64,000 nt of DNA from Ascidia mentula (lineage: Eukaryota > Chordata > Ascidiacea > Phlebobranchia > Ascidiidae). Below, piece by piece: positions 13,901 through 25,643 of this stretch. Below the pieces are notes generated by a model that had not been told where the DNA came from, made no database searches, and saw nothing but the letters and a program-made list of their open reading frames with translations. The position numbers and the translations under genes are program-made. Every line of letters begins with the position of its first letter. Position 1 is the first letter of the stretch. The stretch lies in contig OX387200.1 in assembly GCA_947561715.1 (NCBI GenBank), positions 4,280,501 through 4,344,500 on the forward strand, read 5' to 3'.

Positions 13901-14111
13901 CCAGAGGGATGTTAGTTGACAAAAAAAATATATACATATTCATAATCGGTTATGAATATGTTTTTTTTAAATTTTGATATCGTTAGAAAGGTCAGCCTAT
14001 GAACTTTTACGTGTAAAAAAAATCAAGCTGCTACCTCGTAGGGCGGCCGAGTAAACCGCGTTCAAAGTTTTGTTAACTGGCGATTTTTTTTGTCAACTAA
14101 CATCCCTCTGG
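13901..14111. mobile_element. MITE with terminal inverted repeats and TCA duplication
   Basis: A 211-bp element begins CCAGAGGGATGTTAGTTGAC and ends with its exact reverse complement; similarity of the termini extends to about 28 bp. It is flanked on both sides by the trinucleotide TCA (13898-13900 and 14112-14114), a plausible 3-bp target-site duplication. The interior holds a palindrome centred near 13948. No transposase is encoded, so it is non-autonomous. I do not assign a superfamily. Confidence 0.75.
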
Positions 14112-15467
14112 TCACCACCTCGGGGCGTGGAATTGTGAATATGTTGACAATTTGTAAAAACCTAATTATTGCATGGTTTCAACTACACAATTTGGTCTCA
14201 GTTTAAAGCTGAACGAACTATGGGTGATAGTTGGGCATGTATCCGACGTCAGATTTCTCATACGTTATGTTGTGTTTTCGTGGTATCAACTGTATTTTTA
14301 TTAACGTCGGATAATAATCACGTTCTGAACCCGTATATCAACTCATTTACGGCGAACATGATATTCGCTCGTATGCACGGAAGATAACTAAATATCCGGT
14401 CGACACATTTTATGACTAACTTCCTGCAACAAGCTGCCTGTTCAAATCAGTCAGGGATTAATCCTAACTAACGCCCTACAGGCGTTACATATATATACAG
14501 ACACATATATATTTATAAATGTGATTAAAGAACGAAAAAAACTGGATCAATTTAAAAAACCAAATAACCCTGACAGACTTTCGATTACAAATGCCTTTTT
14601 TAGGCGAAATATATTTTTCTTAATAAACATCCACCATCTGAACTATCCACAGATCGCTTTTGTGGAATTTAACATATAATCACATATTTATATATGTTCC
14701 TTATTTTCTTGACGGACGATTTGTTTCACACACACAAAATCACAATCACAAAGGCACAATGATTATACAAAGTGCATGAAAACGATTTCGCAATAATTCT
14801 CTCTTAAAAACTGCAATGAAAGATGCAACGCTACAAAGCTTGAGAAAGCTACACAGTGAAAATACAAGGCATAAAGTTGAGCACGATATAAAGAGTAAGA
14901 TTAAAACATATCGATACACAATCTACGTTTCTCAATACAAACACAGTAGGCCAGGCGACCCTGCGGAGATTATTACATCACAATGCAAGCCTTCGACTGC
15001 TTATTCCTCTGATAGCGTCGCGGTAAAGAAGGCAAATCGTCGTCAGGTTTTCGACCGACTGGCTCGGCATCTGTACTTTCCCTTCTGTTTAAACAAAAAA
15101 TAAGTTTATGTTTGCAATCGTTATAATGGTGGGTAGGACAATATCAATGAGCTCAAATACAAATAATGACAGTTGTGTCCGAAGTGGATGCAGTCAGCCC
15201 TGCATCAGTTACAGGGTTAGCCAACCTACGGCGAGTCGCACGATAACAAGCGGCGCACAACACCCCCAGGGAAAATACAAAAAAACCAGCCCTGCCTTAA
15301 AAAATCATAATACCTGGTTTTCAGAAAAAATCTACGCCTGAATCAAAAATTTAGGTCTTTTTAAAGATAAAAGTAAGTTTTATTGTAAGTAGTTGATCTG
15401 GAATAAGAAGACCAAAACCTTTGTCACGCTGCATCGACTGTGTCCACACCAGTCGTTTAGTTCAGCA

Positions 15468-15515
15468 CTGATGACGAACTTAGGCGTGTTTGAAACGTCT
15501 ACTTAACATGTCCAG
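15468..15515 (+). ncRNA. Degenerate hammerhead-ribozyme-like motif
   Basis: CTGATGA (15468-15474) is followed by a potential short stem and by GAAA (15492-15495), then ACGT...ATGTC, which could form stem III. I do not find a convincing stem I, so activity is doubtful. It is probably the end of a dispersed retroelement. Confidence 0.35.
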
Positions 15516-15707
15516 CATCCTAGCTTTGGCCTTCTTGTTTAAAGTTATTCAATCCAAGTATTTTGCACCTAATTCTAACCTAAAATTAACATAATCCCAA
15601 TGCATGGAAACTTGTGGCGCATCTGTATTTAAAAACAAAAGAAATAGCGCATGGGTAGCCAAGGTTGGCCGCCCTTGTTGTAATCGATTCAACAACAAAA
15701 CATTAAC

Positions 15708-18700
15708 TTACACTACTTGCTTGGATTCGTCAGTGGGCTGCGAATTAAACGTTGTATAAAGAGGGGTCGCCTCCGCATCTTCGTCCTGGTTAACATTGTT
15801 ATGTTATTGTGGATATGCAGGGTACAACATTTACCACTATAAATATTTTAAACTTATACCACAAAATTTGCCTAATTTTTTTTTGTGAAACATTGGTGAT
15901 ATTTATAAGACCTTACAGGTTGAAACAGTATGTACACCCTGTCTGCAGCTCTCAATGAGTTCGTAATATTGTTTTACAAGATTGCTCACAAAAACATTCA
16001 TAAAAATTATAAACAGTGCAGAGATATCACAGTAATTACCAACAAAAAGGATTCGTTGGCCACTCACTACATACATGCAAATTAAGGAGTGCTTTTCACA
16101 CAATAAAACAATGCACCAAAATGGCTGGCTTTAACTAATATGAACAATCGAATCAATACCGCCTCCGCTGGTGGAACGTCGTACACAGCATCTCCACTGC
16201 TGGGTACTGGAGTCTTGGGAACATTGCCGGCCTCGGCTGCGCTCACAGTTTCCCGTGAATCACGTGATTTCACCGAAGCGTAAAGATGTGTGGAGCCTGC
16301 AACGAAATCGCAGGAAGTTAGTTTATTTATGAGTGAATTGCAAGTAACAGTCAGTAAACCTTCAAGCGGTTGTTCATCTTGGAACCTCAGACTCTTCTTG
16401 GCCCCTCCGGGCTCTCGCTCGCTTTCGGAGGACCCAGGACGCTCGTAAGTCGCCCCCAAGTTCGACCGTGGCGGTTTCGGTGGGGCGACGCGCGGCATCG
16501 ATTTGGGGACTTCACCGACATTTGCATTGATAATATCTGCACGATTTTGTGGTAAAAGAACACAAAACAGCAGTAGCAAAAACAAACGGTGTGCTCGCAT
16601 TTTAAGGAACTGACATTTACAATGCCTTGGAATCGCACATATCCTATTACAATTTGCCTATCAAAAACCGAACCTTCCGGGACAGTGCTATCATCCGACG
16701 AACTAAAACCGGATGAGCTCTTGCGCGGCGTATTATCGGGTTCTTCAATCGACTCGATCTGTTTCCTGAGGAGTAAAGAGGTACAACAGTTCGTTATATT
16801 AACTTGGTAGATTGTTGATGCACAATATTGCATACTTGTAGTGTCCCGCGTAATCTGTATCGCTTTTACGAGAGCGGGGAGTGTCAGAGTTGTCTGAAAA
16901 CGTAAACAGTGGTGGTTGAACTCGTTTTCCACGAGAAATATTTGGCGTAATCGAAAATCCACATGCAGTTGGGTATTTTTTTCAAGTATTTTTACGTGAA
17001 TATCATTATTTTGGGGCCGAAAAACAACTAAATTATCAAACCGTGTTGATTGGGACTTGATTCCTCCTCAACGAACGAGAGTTGAGGCGACAACTTGGGG
17101 TTGATCGTGGCGTAAGATTTCGGTTCTTAAAAGTGGAACAAAATTGAGTTAACGATTTTCTTTACATCGGATCTTTGTGTGAGTCAGTAAAGATAGCTCG
17201 TTACCATTTCTGCGTCTTCTGCTTGCAGTTCGGCTCGCGCCACTGAAAAATATGTTGAGTTAGAAACTGCTTAAACAACAGCTTATATTTTCATTATTCA
17301 ATTAAAGGATATTTTTATTCACCGACGTTTCGCTTGCTATTTAGCTAGGCTTCCTCAGGGTATAATGGTACTGAAAAATACAATAGGGCAGCAACAGCAA
17401 CATAACATTAGGACAACTTTGCACAAACAACCACTGACGGAATCAACCGCAAAGTCAGATAGGTATTTTTTCAATGTATTTTGATGGAAGAAAATTTCCA
17501 CGTGGTTTCTTCTAACTTATTATATTTGAAATAATGCAGACCACACAAATACCTGGACATGGGTCGAAAAATATCTTCAAGTGACGAATCTGAGTCGGTC
17601 GGTAAAGACCAGGATACTTTACTCATCCCGCTCTCCTTTTTCTGTGAGGAAGTTCATTTGAATTAACCCAACAGTGACAAGATCAGCAGTTTTGCATAGA
17701 AGCGGCAAGCATTAAACACTACATCACGTTTAATTCCTATCTATGGTCTATGGCGTTATTAAAGGGAGCCAATGCCCAAAGGGATTGTGCGCATTTGTGA
17801 CGTAATAACAGTTGTCAACAAAACAACACACGGGAGCCCGCAAGTTTCAGATCAAACTAAGTCACAAAAAAGCACGAGAAATGTTGCCTACATTGAACCG
17901 GTGAGAACGTGAGCTGCTAAACGATCTTTCAGTGACCGAGGAGAGGCCTCTCGCCACTTGAGGGGGTTTCCAGCCCTGGTCGTCATCGCGATAATCCCTC
18001 CTTCCGGCTTTGTATGTCTTAGTGGTGCTGGAACCGGAAGAATCCTGAAGACTGTTTAAAAAAATCAAACTTTCCGTCTGTGCGAATGAGAAAAAAATTC
18101 TAGGGTAACGAATGCTGTTGAAATGTATGTTTTCTGTTGCAGCCAACAATATTGGCCTAAAGTTCTACTGTAAATGTCGGAATGGTCTCGTCATTTTCCC
18201 AATATGGACGCGGATGAGTTGTAATTTCGTTGGTAGATTTTTCGAGGAAAGAAAATATCGACTAACGTAACAATGCCACACAAAATACGCGAATACGAAA
18301 AATTGGGGCAGCAGGATAGCTTGATATTAATTTACTTACGCGTCAACTTCGGTTATGGATTCCTCCGGAGGTTGCTGAGCTTGTTTTTGAGGGGTTTTGA
18401 TATTAGGGTCTCTTAGTTTCGAAGATTCGATCGCCATCGGTCCATCGTCGACGCTTGGTTACAAAAATACTACATTTAAGTTTTAAAAACAAGCTTGTAC
18501 GTGTACTCATCGTCAAAGTACCAAAGCTCACATGTGCGCACATGATATGCCAAGAAACGGCAAAATAGAGAAACCATTTGTGGGAATAATAGTTTCAAAA
18601 TCAAAGTTTTTCAAAAATACGCTACGTTCAATTTAACATTACCACCGCCCGCTATGAGCTCAATACAAAATTCTGGCGACCATTAAGTGAAATGAAACAA

Positions 18701-21700
18701 AAACATCATTCTTGCTGCTTACGATTCAATGGCGGGCCGGTTACGGGAGTTCTTGGAGCGGTGATATTGATCGATCGCCAGCACAAGTTTGTCAATCAGT
18801 CGATCTTGTGAATCCGACGTCAAATCCTGCAAACACACGATTCAACCAATAATCAGGCGACGGAATTTGCAGACCTGCAGGTTTGACATCCAGAATAGGA
18901 GCCACCAAACTTTTTTCACAAAGGGCAAATAAGTTATATGTAAGCAGTGAGGATCGGTGGCCGGATAACCGAATAATACAAGTTAATTTTCACCCAAATG
19001 GCCAACTTGTTTAGTCTATTTCGGGACGGATGCGAACTAGCCATGTGGGCTGTAGTTCGGTGACCCTCGATCTAGATCAGTGTTTCTCAAACTTTTTCCA
19101 ATCACGTACCGCTCATTTGTTTTTTAATACACTGCGTACCACCGTATTACTATACCATAACTGTTATGACATACCACCAATGAATAACAATTTAGCCAAT
19201 ATCACCAGTTGCTTGTTTTTCTTTATTGTGCATTTGTGACGCAATAGTATCAACGTGAAATTGTTGCACAATTGAATACACGATGTCAGAATTACTTCAA
19301 CAGTGCAACAATTTCACGTTGATACTATTGCGTCACAAATGCACAATAAAGAAAACCGACATCATATATTTGCAGCGGTTTTGGCTTCTGCAAAGTGCGG
19401 CAAATTGTATAGAGTAACAGTAGACTAAATCGCGTACCACTAGTGGTACGCGTACCACAGTTTGAGAACCACTGATCTAGATTCTAGATCGTAATTCGTA
19501 GATTACGTTGAAAACAAGGAAAAAACGTAATAGCAGTGGCCTTTGATTTTCGATGAAAAAATGCAGCAAAGTATATCAGTGCATACAACAAAAGTTGATC
19601 TTTCCCACCTTGGCATTCGCTTGATGTTTTATAGCTCGCTTGTAATGCTCTATAGCCCGAGGGAAATCCCCTCTTACCATACTCAGCCCGGCCAAGCTTT
19701 CGTACACGTGCCACCTGCCGTACATGTTGTCTGTAAAGACACAGAAGATGTGACGTCATGATTTATTACGTCACTAGGCAAGAAGTAGCCTACCGCAGTC
19801 TCGGAACGCTTGCTTGGCGTGCATGTAACTCATTTCGGCGTCGTCCAGATATTTCAACTGTATTTCAGCGTAGGCCTGGTTGCAGAAACTCTGTCCCTGG
19901 GCATTTCGGTTTCCCTGTTCTCCTGCAAAGTAAAATCAAACCATAGACGATTGCTAGGACACCGCAGGACGATTAACACAGTGATTTTTTTGATAGAAAA
20001 AGAGTTTAATTTGTGTGATTATGCGGATTGTGATAATATATACACAGAATTATGTAAGGTAAAAGTATTAGGATTTCAAAACAAAAGTTAATCATTTCTG
20101 TGCAAATTTACTTTTTCTTGTCCTCACCTAAATTCAAATTTAAGTTCTTTTTGCTCTATGTATCTTACAGTGAAAGAAAATAATTAATTTACACTATTTA
20201 CATACCATGTATTTTGACAGCTTTTTTGTGGTACTGGATAGCCAGAAGATAATCCCTGAGTCTGTTGTGGATTGCTCCCAAGTTTTGACACACGTTGGCG
20301 TAGAGGTTCCTGTCTTTATTCTTGCTGAGCCCCTCCGCTTGCTCAAAGCAGTGCAGTGCATTGTCAAAGTCGGACACCAGTGTATATTTCAGCGCCATTT
20401 TGTAAAAGATGTTTGCTGTACAAAAACAAATGGATAATCTAACAGCAATTTGTGCTAAGCATATATGTGAATTTAAGCACACTGTAAATACCCTTTATAG
20501 TTAATTAGTCACCCAGAAGTACGAGTTTTCTTTGATTTACCTTGCTCAAGATCATCTCCAATACGCAAAGCCTGTTTTTGGCATTGAGCCAGCACTTCGG
20601 AGCACTCATAGGTGACTACCGGCGAAGTAGATATCAAGAGATCTGCCTATATTTTAAAAATTGTGTAGGTTTTACTTATTATTTACCAGCAATATGCTGT
20701 TTTAATTACATGAAAGTACAAAAAAAAACAAATTTTAACATTACACAACTTTTCGGAGAAAAATAGGTGATACTGATCATGCATTTACCTGAGCCAATAG
20801 CAAATCACATGCTTTTTCAAACTTGTTTAAATCCGAGTACAACATTGTTGCTTTTGAATAGCAGGCTCTGGCTTGCAAGGCATCACCTTTGCGTTCATAT
20901 ACCTTTCCCATGTTAAGTAGAGTTTCACCCAACAGTGGACCGGAAGGCTGTGATCTTAAATGAAAATCCACTGTTAGCCAAGGCAGTTGAAAACAGACAG
21001 GTGATTGCTTGACATAGCAATGATCAGGCCAAGTTTTTCTTTGTTATGTTATACAGCTGCTTGCTAGAAATACTGGTAATGGGTCATTTTTTTAAAATTT
21101 ATAGTTGGTCGTCGCAATAAATGAATGTGGATGAAGCTCAGATAGTAACTGTCATGCCAAGAATGTATTTCACGATTAACCTACTCATATTCATGTCTTG
21201 CTTTGTCATAGTATGAAAGTGCAGCATCATCTTTTGTCATTTGGTCATAAGCAAAACCAATGTTAAACAATATGTCTGCCTGGCTTGGTGAAGAGGAAGC
21301 TACATCTAAAACACAGATTTGCTCAGTGACATTTGTAATTCTTAGAGCAGTGATAATATTTAGATTGAGTGAATACCAAATGCCACATTCTAGAAACATT
21401 TGCCATTGCCATGCAATAAATGCAACTTATGGTCATTTGTGCTTTAACTGATCAATTTAAACTGTATTTACATCAATACAATAATACATAACATTGTTCC
21501 AAAATATCTCAATGACAAATAAAACAAGCAACATGTAATACTTCTCTGTTTGATAAGTTGTTCAACTGATTTAAGGACATCGATACCGCGGTCATAGTAA
21601 CCAGCTGCTACATAAGCTGAGCCAATATTAAAGAGACAAGAATGTTCTGTTGCCCTGTCCTCGTTCAAGAACAAAGCATTCTTATAGGCAAGTATAAATT

Positions 21701-22179
21701 CCTGTAATGCAAAATTGTTTTTCAATGAAACTTACAGAAGTGATACCGTAAAGCACCAGTTTTTATAAAATGAATTTTATCAGAATATTATTTTTTATTT
21801 TATTAGCAATCTGGGCAAAAGTAAACTAATACCACAATTGCACACCATCTGTGCAGTCAGTATATATAGCCTATCTGCAAAATTCAAAAAATTTCAATGT
21901 TTAAGTGCAAATGAAATCATGTCTACTTTGCGCATAAAATAACTACGCTGCATACATTTTATTACACAACATAAATGAAACAAGAATGTATGTCATTTTT
22001 TGCCGTGAAATTGCTATGAACAGTACAAATAAATAGATCAACATTAAAATGTAAAACACAACCTTTATTGCATTATGAAATAGATCTTTCGACCCCGACC
22101 CCGAAGCTTCCCGCAGATGTAATTTTCCTTTTTCCGTGTGCTGGGTGATTAGTAATCTTACATCTGTATCTTGGGCCAT
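15708..22179 (-). CDS. TPR protein with phosphotyrosine/proline-motif tail
   Basis: Nineteen minus-strand exons, all phase-compatible: 22179-22063, 21701-21542, 21305-21185, 20954-20789, 20646-20541, 20415-20206, 19922-19794, 19730-19609, 18826-18723, 18453-18340, 18051-17892, 17641-17553, 17242-17205, 17125-17042, 16893-16836, 16765-16674, 16536-16360, 16296-16160, 15785-15708. They give 753 residues. Residues 1-377 are tetratricopeptide repeats (for example L-F-N-I-G-x-A-Y and L-L-N-M-G-K-V-Y helices), a scaffold for protein binding. Residues 378-753 look disordered and carry S-Y550-A-T-I, L-Y688-A-S-V, V-Y721-D-V-P-P, L-Y738-T-T-F, T-Y654-E-R-P and the SH3-type A-P-P-K-P-P-R (641-647). A cytosolic signalling adaptor is inferred. 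The TPR part recalls TTC24/GPSM-type proteins but I cannot assign an ortholog. Least certain are the donors at 17892 and 16674. Confidence 0.75.
17325..17385 (-). ncRNA. Hammerhead-like repeat end, CTGAGGA...CGAAACGTCGG
   Basis: On the minus strand CTGAGGA is followed by a short hairpin-capable stretch and CGAAACGTCGG. This resembles dispersed hammerhead-type ends seen in retroelements of many animals. It lies in an intron of the TPR gene, in sense. The core deviates from consensus (G for T), so activity is uncertain. Confidence 0.4.
19078..19474. mobile_element. Non-autonomous hAT element with internal hairpin
   Basis: A 397-bp element starts CAGTGTTTCTCAAACT and ends AGTTTGAGAACCACTG. It is flanked by perfect 8-bp target duplications ATCTAGAT (19070-19077 and 19475-19482), the size that hAT transposases create. 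It contains no transposase. The interior carries a perfect 53-bp inverted repeat (19217-19269 and 19303-19355) around a 33-base loop. It sits in the intron between exons 8 and 9 of the TPR gene. Confidence 0.9.
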
Positions 22180-23296
22180 GATCGTTGAACCAATTTAAAG
22201 GTCAGTATTTTTACAGAAATAATAATTTATCGAAATTTGCACACAATGTACATTTAACGAGTAAATAAAAAGCGCCAGTCAATGTGTCCCATGATCGAAA
22301 AGTGTTGTTAAAACCTTTCTTGAAAAACACAACGTTTTAGCTTCAACAGTTGTATTAATGTTTATTTATTTTATTGCCTAAACTTTTTATTAGGAAAGCT
22401 GCAGCATAATAATTGAAACAAACTTGTAGTTTCTATCAATGAAAGATTTAAGCTACATATAAATTACCATAACTTTTTTCTCATTGGATTTTGGAAATAT
22501 GTTGGTTGTCCTGACAACCACCGCTAGGCGAAATAAAAGGGTAATTTTTTTGGAAAGGTAAACGATGCATGATGCTAAAATATCCAAATCACGTGCTGAG
22601 TAAGTGAATATTTCAATATTGGTTTTACCAGTAACAAGATACATATTTTTCTGGCTAAAACATTATTGTTTGATTAAAAGAGAAAGGCACAAAATTAGCC
22701 TGAGGGCATGCTAACGTATCACTCTGCCAAGACCAAATGACGTAACGGGTCAGGTAATTTTACGCATCTAAACTGAAACTTACACGGAAGAAGTAGGCAC
22801 GAATTCATGCTTTATTTTTAACATTGGATGTCACGGAACTGTACAATCCAAATTGGGGTTGTTGGCTGTTACATTGTTTCACAAAACTTGCCCGGCTGCA
22901 TCACAGAAGCAGGTATTGTTGTACTCCATGACTGTGCAAAATCACTACATAAGTTACCGGTGTAATGTCACCGTGACAATGCATGCTGGGAAAATCCCAT
23001 CTGTTTACTTCACTTCGGCGAGTACGACACGTGTATTTTCGACTGTTTTTCATCTGTGTTAAGATTTCCGAAGCTAGCACGATTTTTTTGCAAATCACGA
23101 TGACACAGAACGCCCAACAGAGGATTAAACCAAACAAATTTGATTGTTGTTGTTTGCGAAAGTGGTTATATAAATCCCTGTCGACGGTACATCGAATCAT
23201 ATTCGCCAGCAACCAAAGATCGTCTACATCCGAAGATCAACCTCAGAAGAATCTTCCAGAACGAAATCAGAAGAAATCAAATATTCTAACAACAAT
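22180..23296. other. Divergent intergenic region, promoters of TPR and TIL genes
   Basis: The two flanking genes point away from each other. No coding exon is supported. The right end carries a TATA box for the TIL gene; nothing comparable is visible ahead of the TPR gene. Confidence 0.5.
23168..23176 (+). promoter_or_regulatory. TATA box of TIL peptide gene
   Basis: TATATAAAT lies about 120 bases before the start codon at 23297, fitting a TATA promoter with a 5' leader of roughly 90-100 bases. No other gene lies close by on this strand. Confidence 0.5.
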
Positions 23297-24133
23297 ATGA
23301 ACTTTCAACTTTTCGTCGTTTGCCTCGTTTTGTGCGCATCTGTCGCATTTGCCCTGCCCAGGCAACTACGTGAGTAAATTTTGTTTTGATTTTATTGTTT
23401 CAATTACGCAAAAAAGAATTATTATTTTGTTACGAAAAAATAATCCAATTTGGTATGCGCTATATAAATACCATATTCGAATCGCCGAGCACCAGCGCGT
23501 AAATATATTTCCGCTAATATTTCGACAACTCATAATCGCAATGCATTTTTATCGCAGAATGTGAGCCTAGTTTCGAGTTTTCCAACTGCGTGTTTTGTGT
23601 TCCTGAATGTCCTGGTCCAGTACTAACGGAATGCCCCATCACCAAATGTACACCCGGATGTACTTGCCCGAAAGGCTTCGCTGTTCTCAACAAAATTTGT
23701 GTTCCTGAAAACACGTGTCCGCCGTTAAGAGGTAAATCTATGAAACAATATTACTATGTAGCTAAGTCACTATGAACGATTTAGCTGAAGGGATCTTCAC
23801 ATTATGTAACACCGTTTAAAATAAATGCTTCGGCAAATACTTTAAAGGTGGTCAGGGTTATTTTTAAACGTACAAATGTACATCCATTTCTAATCAAATA
23901 AATTTATATAATTAATTTATAATTTCAAAACTGACTTCAAAAATTGGGATCTAACCAAAACTGCCGATGCAGGCGTAGCGATCATACTATCGTAATCACA
24001 CAAAAAAGCATTAAAAAACCTGCATTTTTATCTGTAAAAACTACTGATCCTGTAGTAAAAAGCTATTGCTTTTTTTGTGTTTTATGATTTTAATAATTTA
24101 TATTTAAAAATATATTTTTACATTGCAGGATGA
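23297..24133 (+). CDS. Secreted trypsin-inhibitor-like (TIL) cysteine-rich peptide
   Basis: Three exons: 23297-23369, 23558-23731, 24129-24133. The last holds only the end of a Gly codon and TGA. The product is 83 residues. Residues 1-20 form a signal peptide with a leucine/valine-rich core ending A-F-A. The mature part has ten cysteines in TIL order: C-E, S-N-C, V-F-C-V-P-E-C, T-E-C, T-K-C, P-G-C-T-C, K-I-C, N-T-C-P. TIL domains have five disulfides and typically inhibit serine proteases, or occur in mucin-like and venom proteins. With a single domain and TATA promoter, a secreted protease inhibitor is the simplest role. The reactive-site loop should lie around T-E-C-P-I-T-K-C; the target protease cannot be told. 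Confidence 0.85.
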
Positions 24134-25643
24134 AGAGGAACCGAACGGAATGCCGACAAATAAGAGCCAGTACATGAATTTCTGCTTGTATATTTAACAT
24201 AAAAAAAACAACATCGCAGCGACATTGTGCTTCAGATTTAACAGGCAATTTTGAAAGTCACAGAAGGAATCACATATTGACAGGTTAATTATAGAGAAGG
24301 CCAAAGAGTTGCTCTGCCGGTTAGGGAAGCTTTTTAACTGCAAGGCATCAAACCAAACCAAACCAAACGTCATTGATGCACGTTAAGTTACAACTTGCAC
24401 TACTTCGTGGTGATATATTAGTGCAGATGATTAGGATGTGTTTATCTTTCTTTGTGATAAAAAATGTGGTTTGCCGCCAAAAACGTTAAAGAGTGCAGAT
24501 TTATATAATCCATTAGCTCCACCAAGCGGATGTTACGTAAAATAGTCCTCTAGCTTTCCTGCACGGATGTTATACTTACTTTAGATGTTAAATATCCACT
24601 TTGATTAGACTTTAAAATCGCTTTTGCGAATCCTTTAACTAGTTGAGCAACTAAATACAGCACATTTTCCAAACGCACGTCATTCCCGGATTTGATTCAG
24701 CACAAAAATATTAGGAAACAACATATGAAAAAATTAAATATTAGTTTCAAGCTTTTAATAAATTGCTACTGATGCTGCCAGGCATGTTATATTGCAGAAT
24801 ACTGCCCTTCTGGAGAAACTTTATTTTATTTTCGTTTCTCAATGTTCGGCTGTTATGCAACAGCCTTCATCATGAGGTAAGAATGTAAGTTTAAAAGTGG
24901 ACACATTTGAGGCATATAAACAAAAAGCTTTTAATGTCATCAAACTCACTTGAAAACCATCAGTTACGTAAGCAGTGACATTGACTATTTTCACAATAAC
25001 GTCATAGGTTAAATTCTAGGCTATGTATTTTTTCATAAGCTTTCGGCAGAAACACTAGAATCAAAAACGTTTAAACTTGAATCTAAAAAAGCGACCAGGG
25101 TGGAAAAGAGCACGCAAGACAAAAACAACAAACATTGAATAATTCGGACACTTTCCAAACAACAACGCTGTTTGTTCATTAGATTTTTCAATGTTCACGT
25201 AAATGTATATATACGTTTATCTATATTGCCGCTTACGATTTCAAAATTTTCCAATGCATTTACTATGATTTAAAACGGCGAATTACTTTCCTAAGTAATA
25301 ATGCACCAATAACCATTGCTAAGACAGCAATTGGTTCGAAATCGCAGATGAACTTTTTCACTTGAGACAAAACTAGTTCCGTTTTTCAACAGTGGGTCGT
25401 TTACCGTGTTTACCACGAGGGCAGTGGGCGAGAAAAAAAGGTAAAAGGGTCAATAAACAAACAAATGCCACATTCAGCAAGAAATGTAAACAAAGTTGTG
25501 AGTTAAGTAACCACGTATTAGTGTTTTCCTTGGTCCAATGTTTTTCACGGCAAGAAGTAGAACTTTCTGTAGTGCACTTACGATTGGCAAGAAAACAGTG
25601 CAACTGGCTGATGTGTCGACAAATACAAACAAGGAATAACTTT
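24134..25643. other. Intergenic region between TIL gene and GPCR 3' end
   Basis: No coding exon is supported. Near 24765-24890 there is a repeat sharing the word GATGCTGCCAGGCAT with 13050. It continues into a minus-strand hammerhead-like end in which ATGATGA is followed by a stem of GGCTGTT paired with AACAGCC. The remainder is AT-rich without recognised elements. Confidence 0.45.

Larger units (their letters stand above)
12640..15707. other. Transposon-rich intergenic region
   Basis: No coding exon is supported. It holds two related miniature elements (13292-13447 and 13901-14111), A/T microsatellite-like tracts near 14480-14530, and hammerhead-like repeat ends near 13100-13140 and 15455-15520. 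The open frames at 13173-13466 and 14816-15103 lack splice context or homology cues. Confidence 0.5.

Noticed and set aside
16537..16600. Apparent signal peptide start M-R-A-H-R-L-F-L-L-L-L-F on the minus strand
   Set aside because: It is the translation of a polypyrimidine tract ending in a clean GTGCAG acceptor. The downstream residues are a cytosolic Pro/Tyr-rich exon in phase with the TPR gene.
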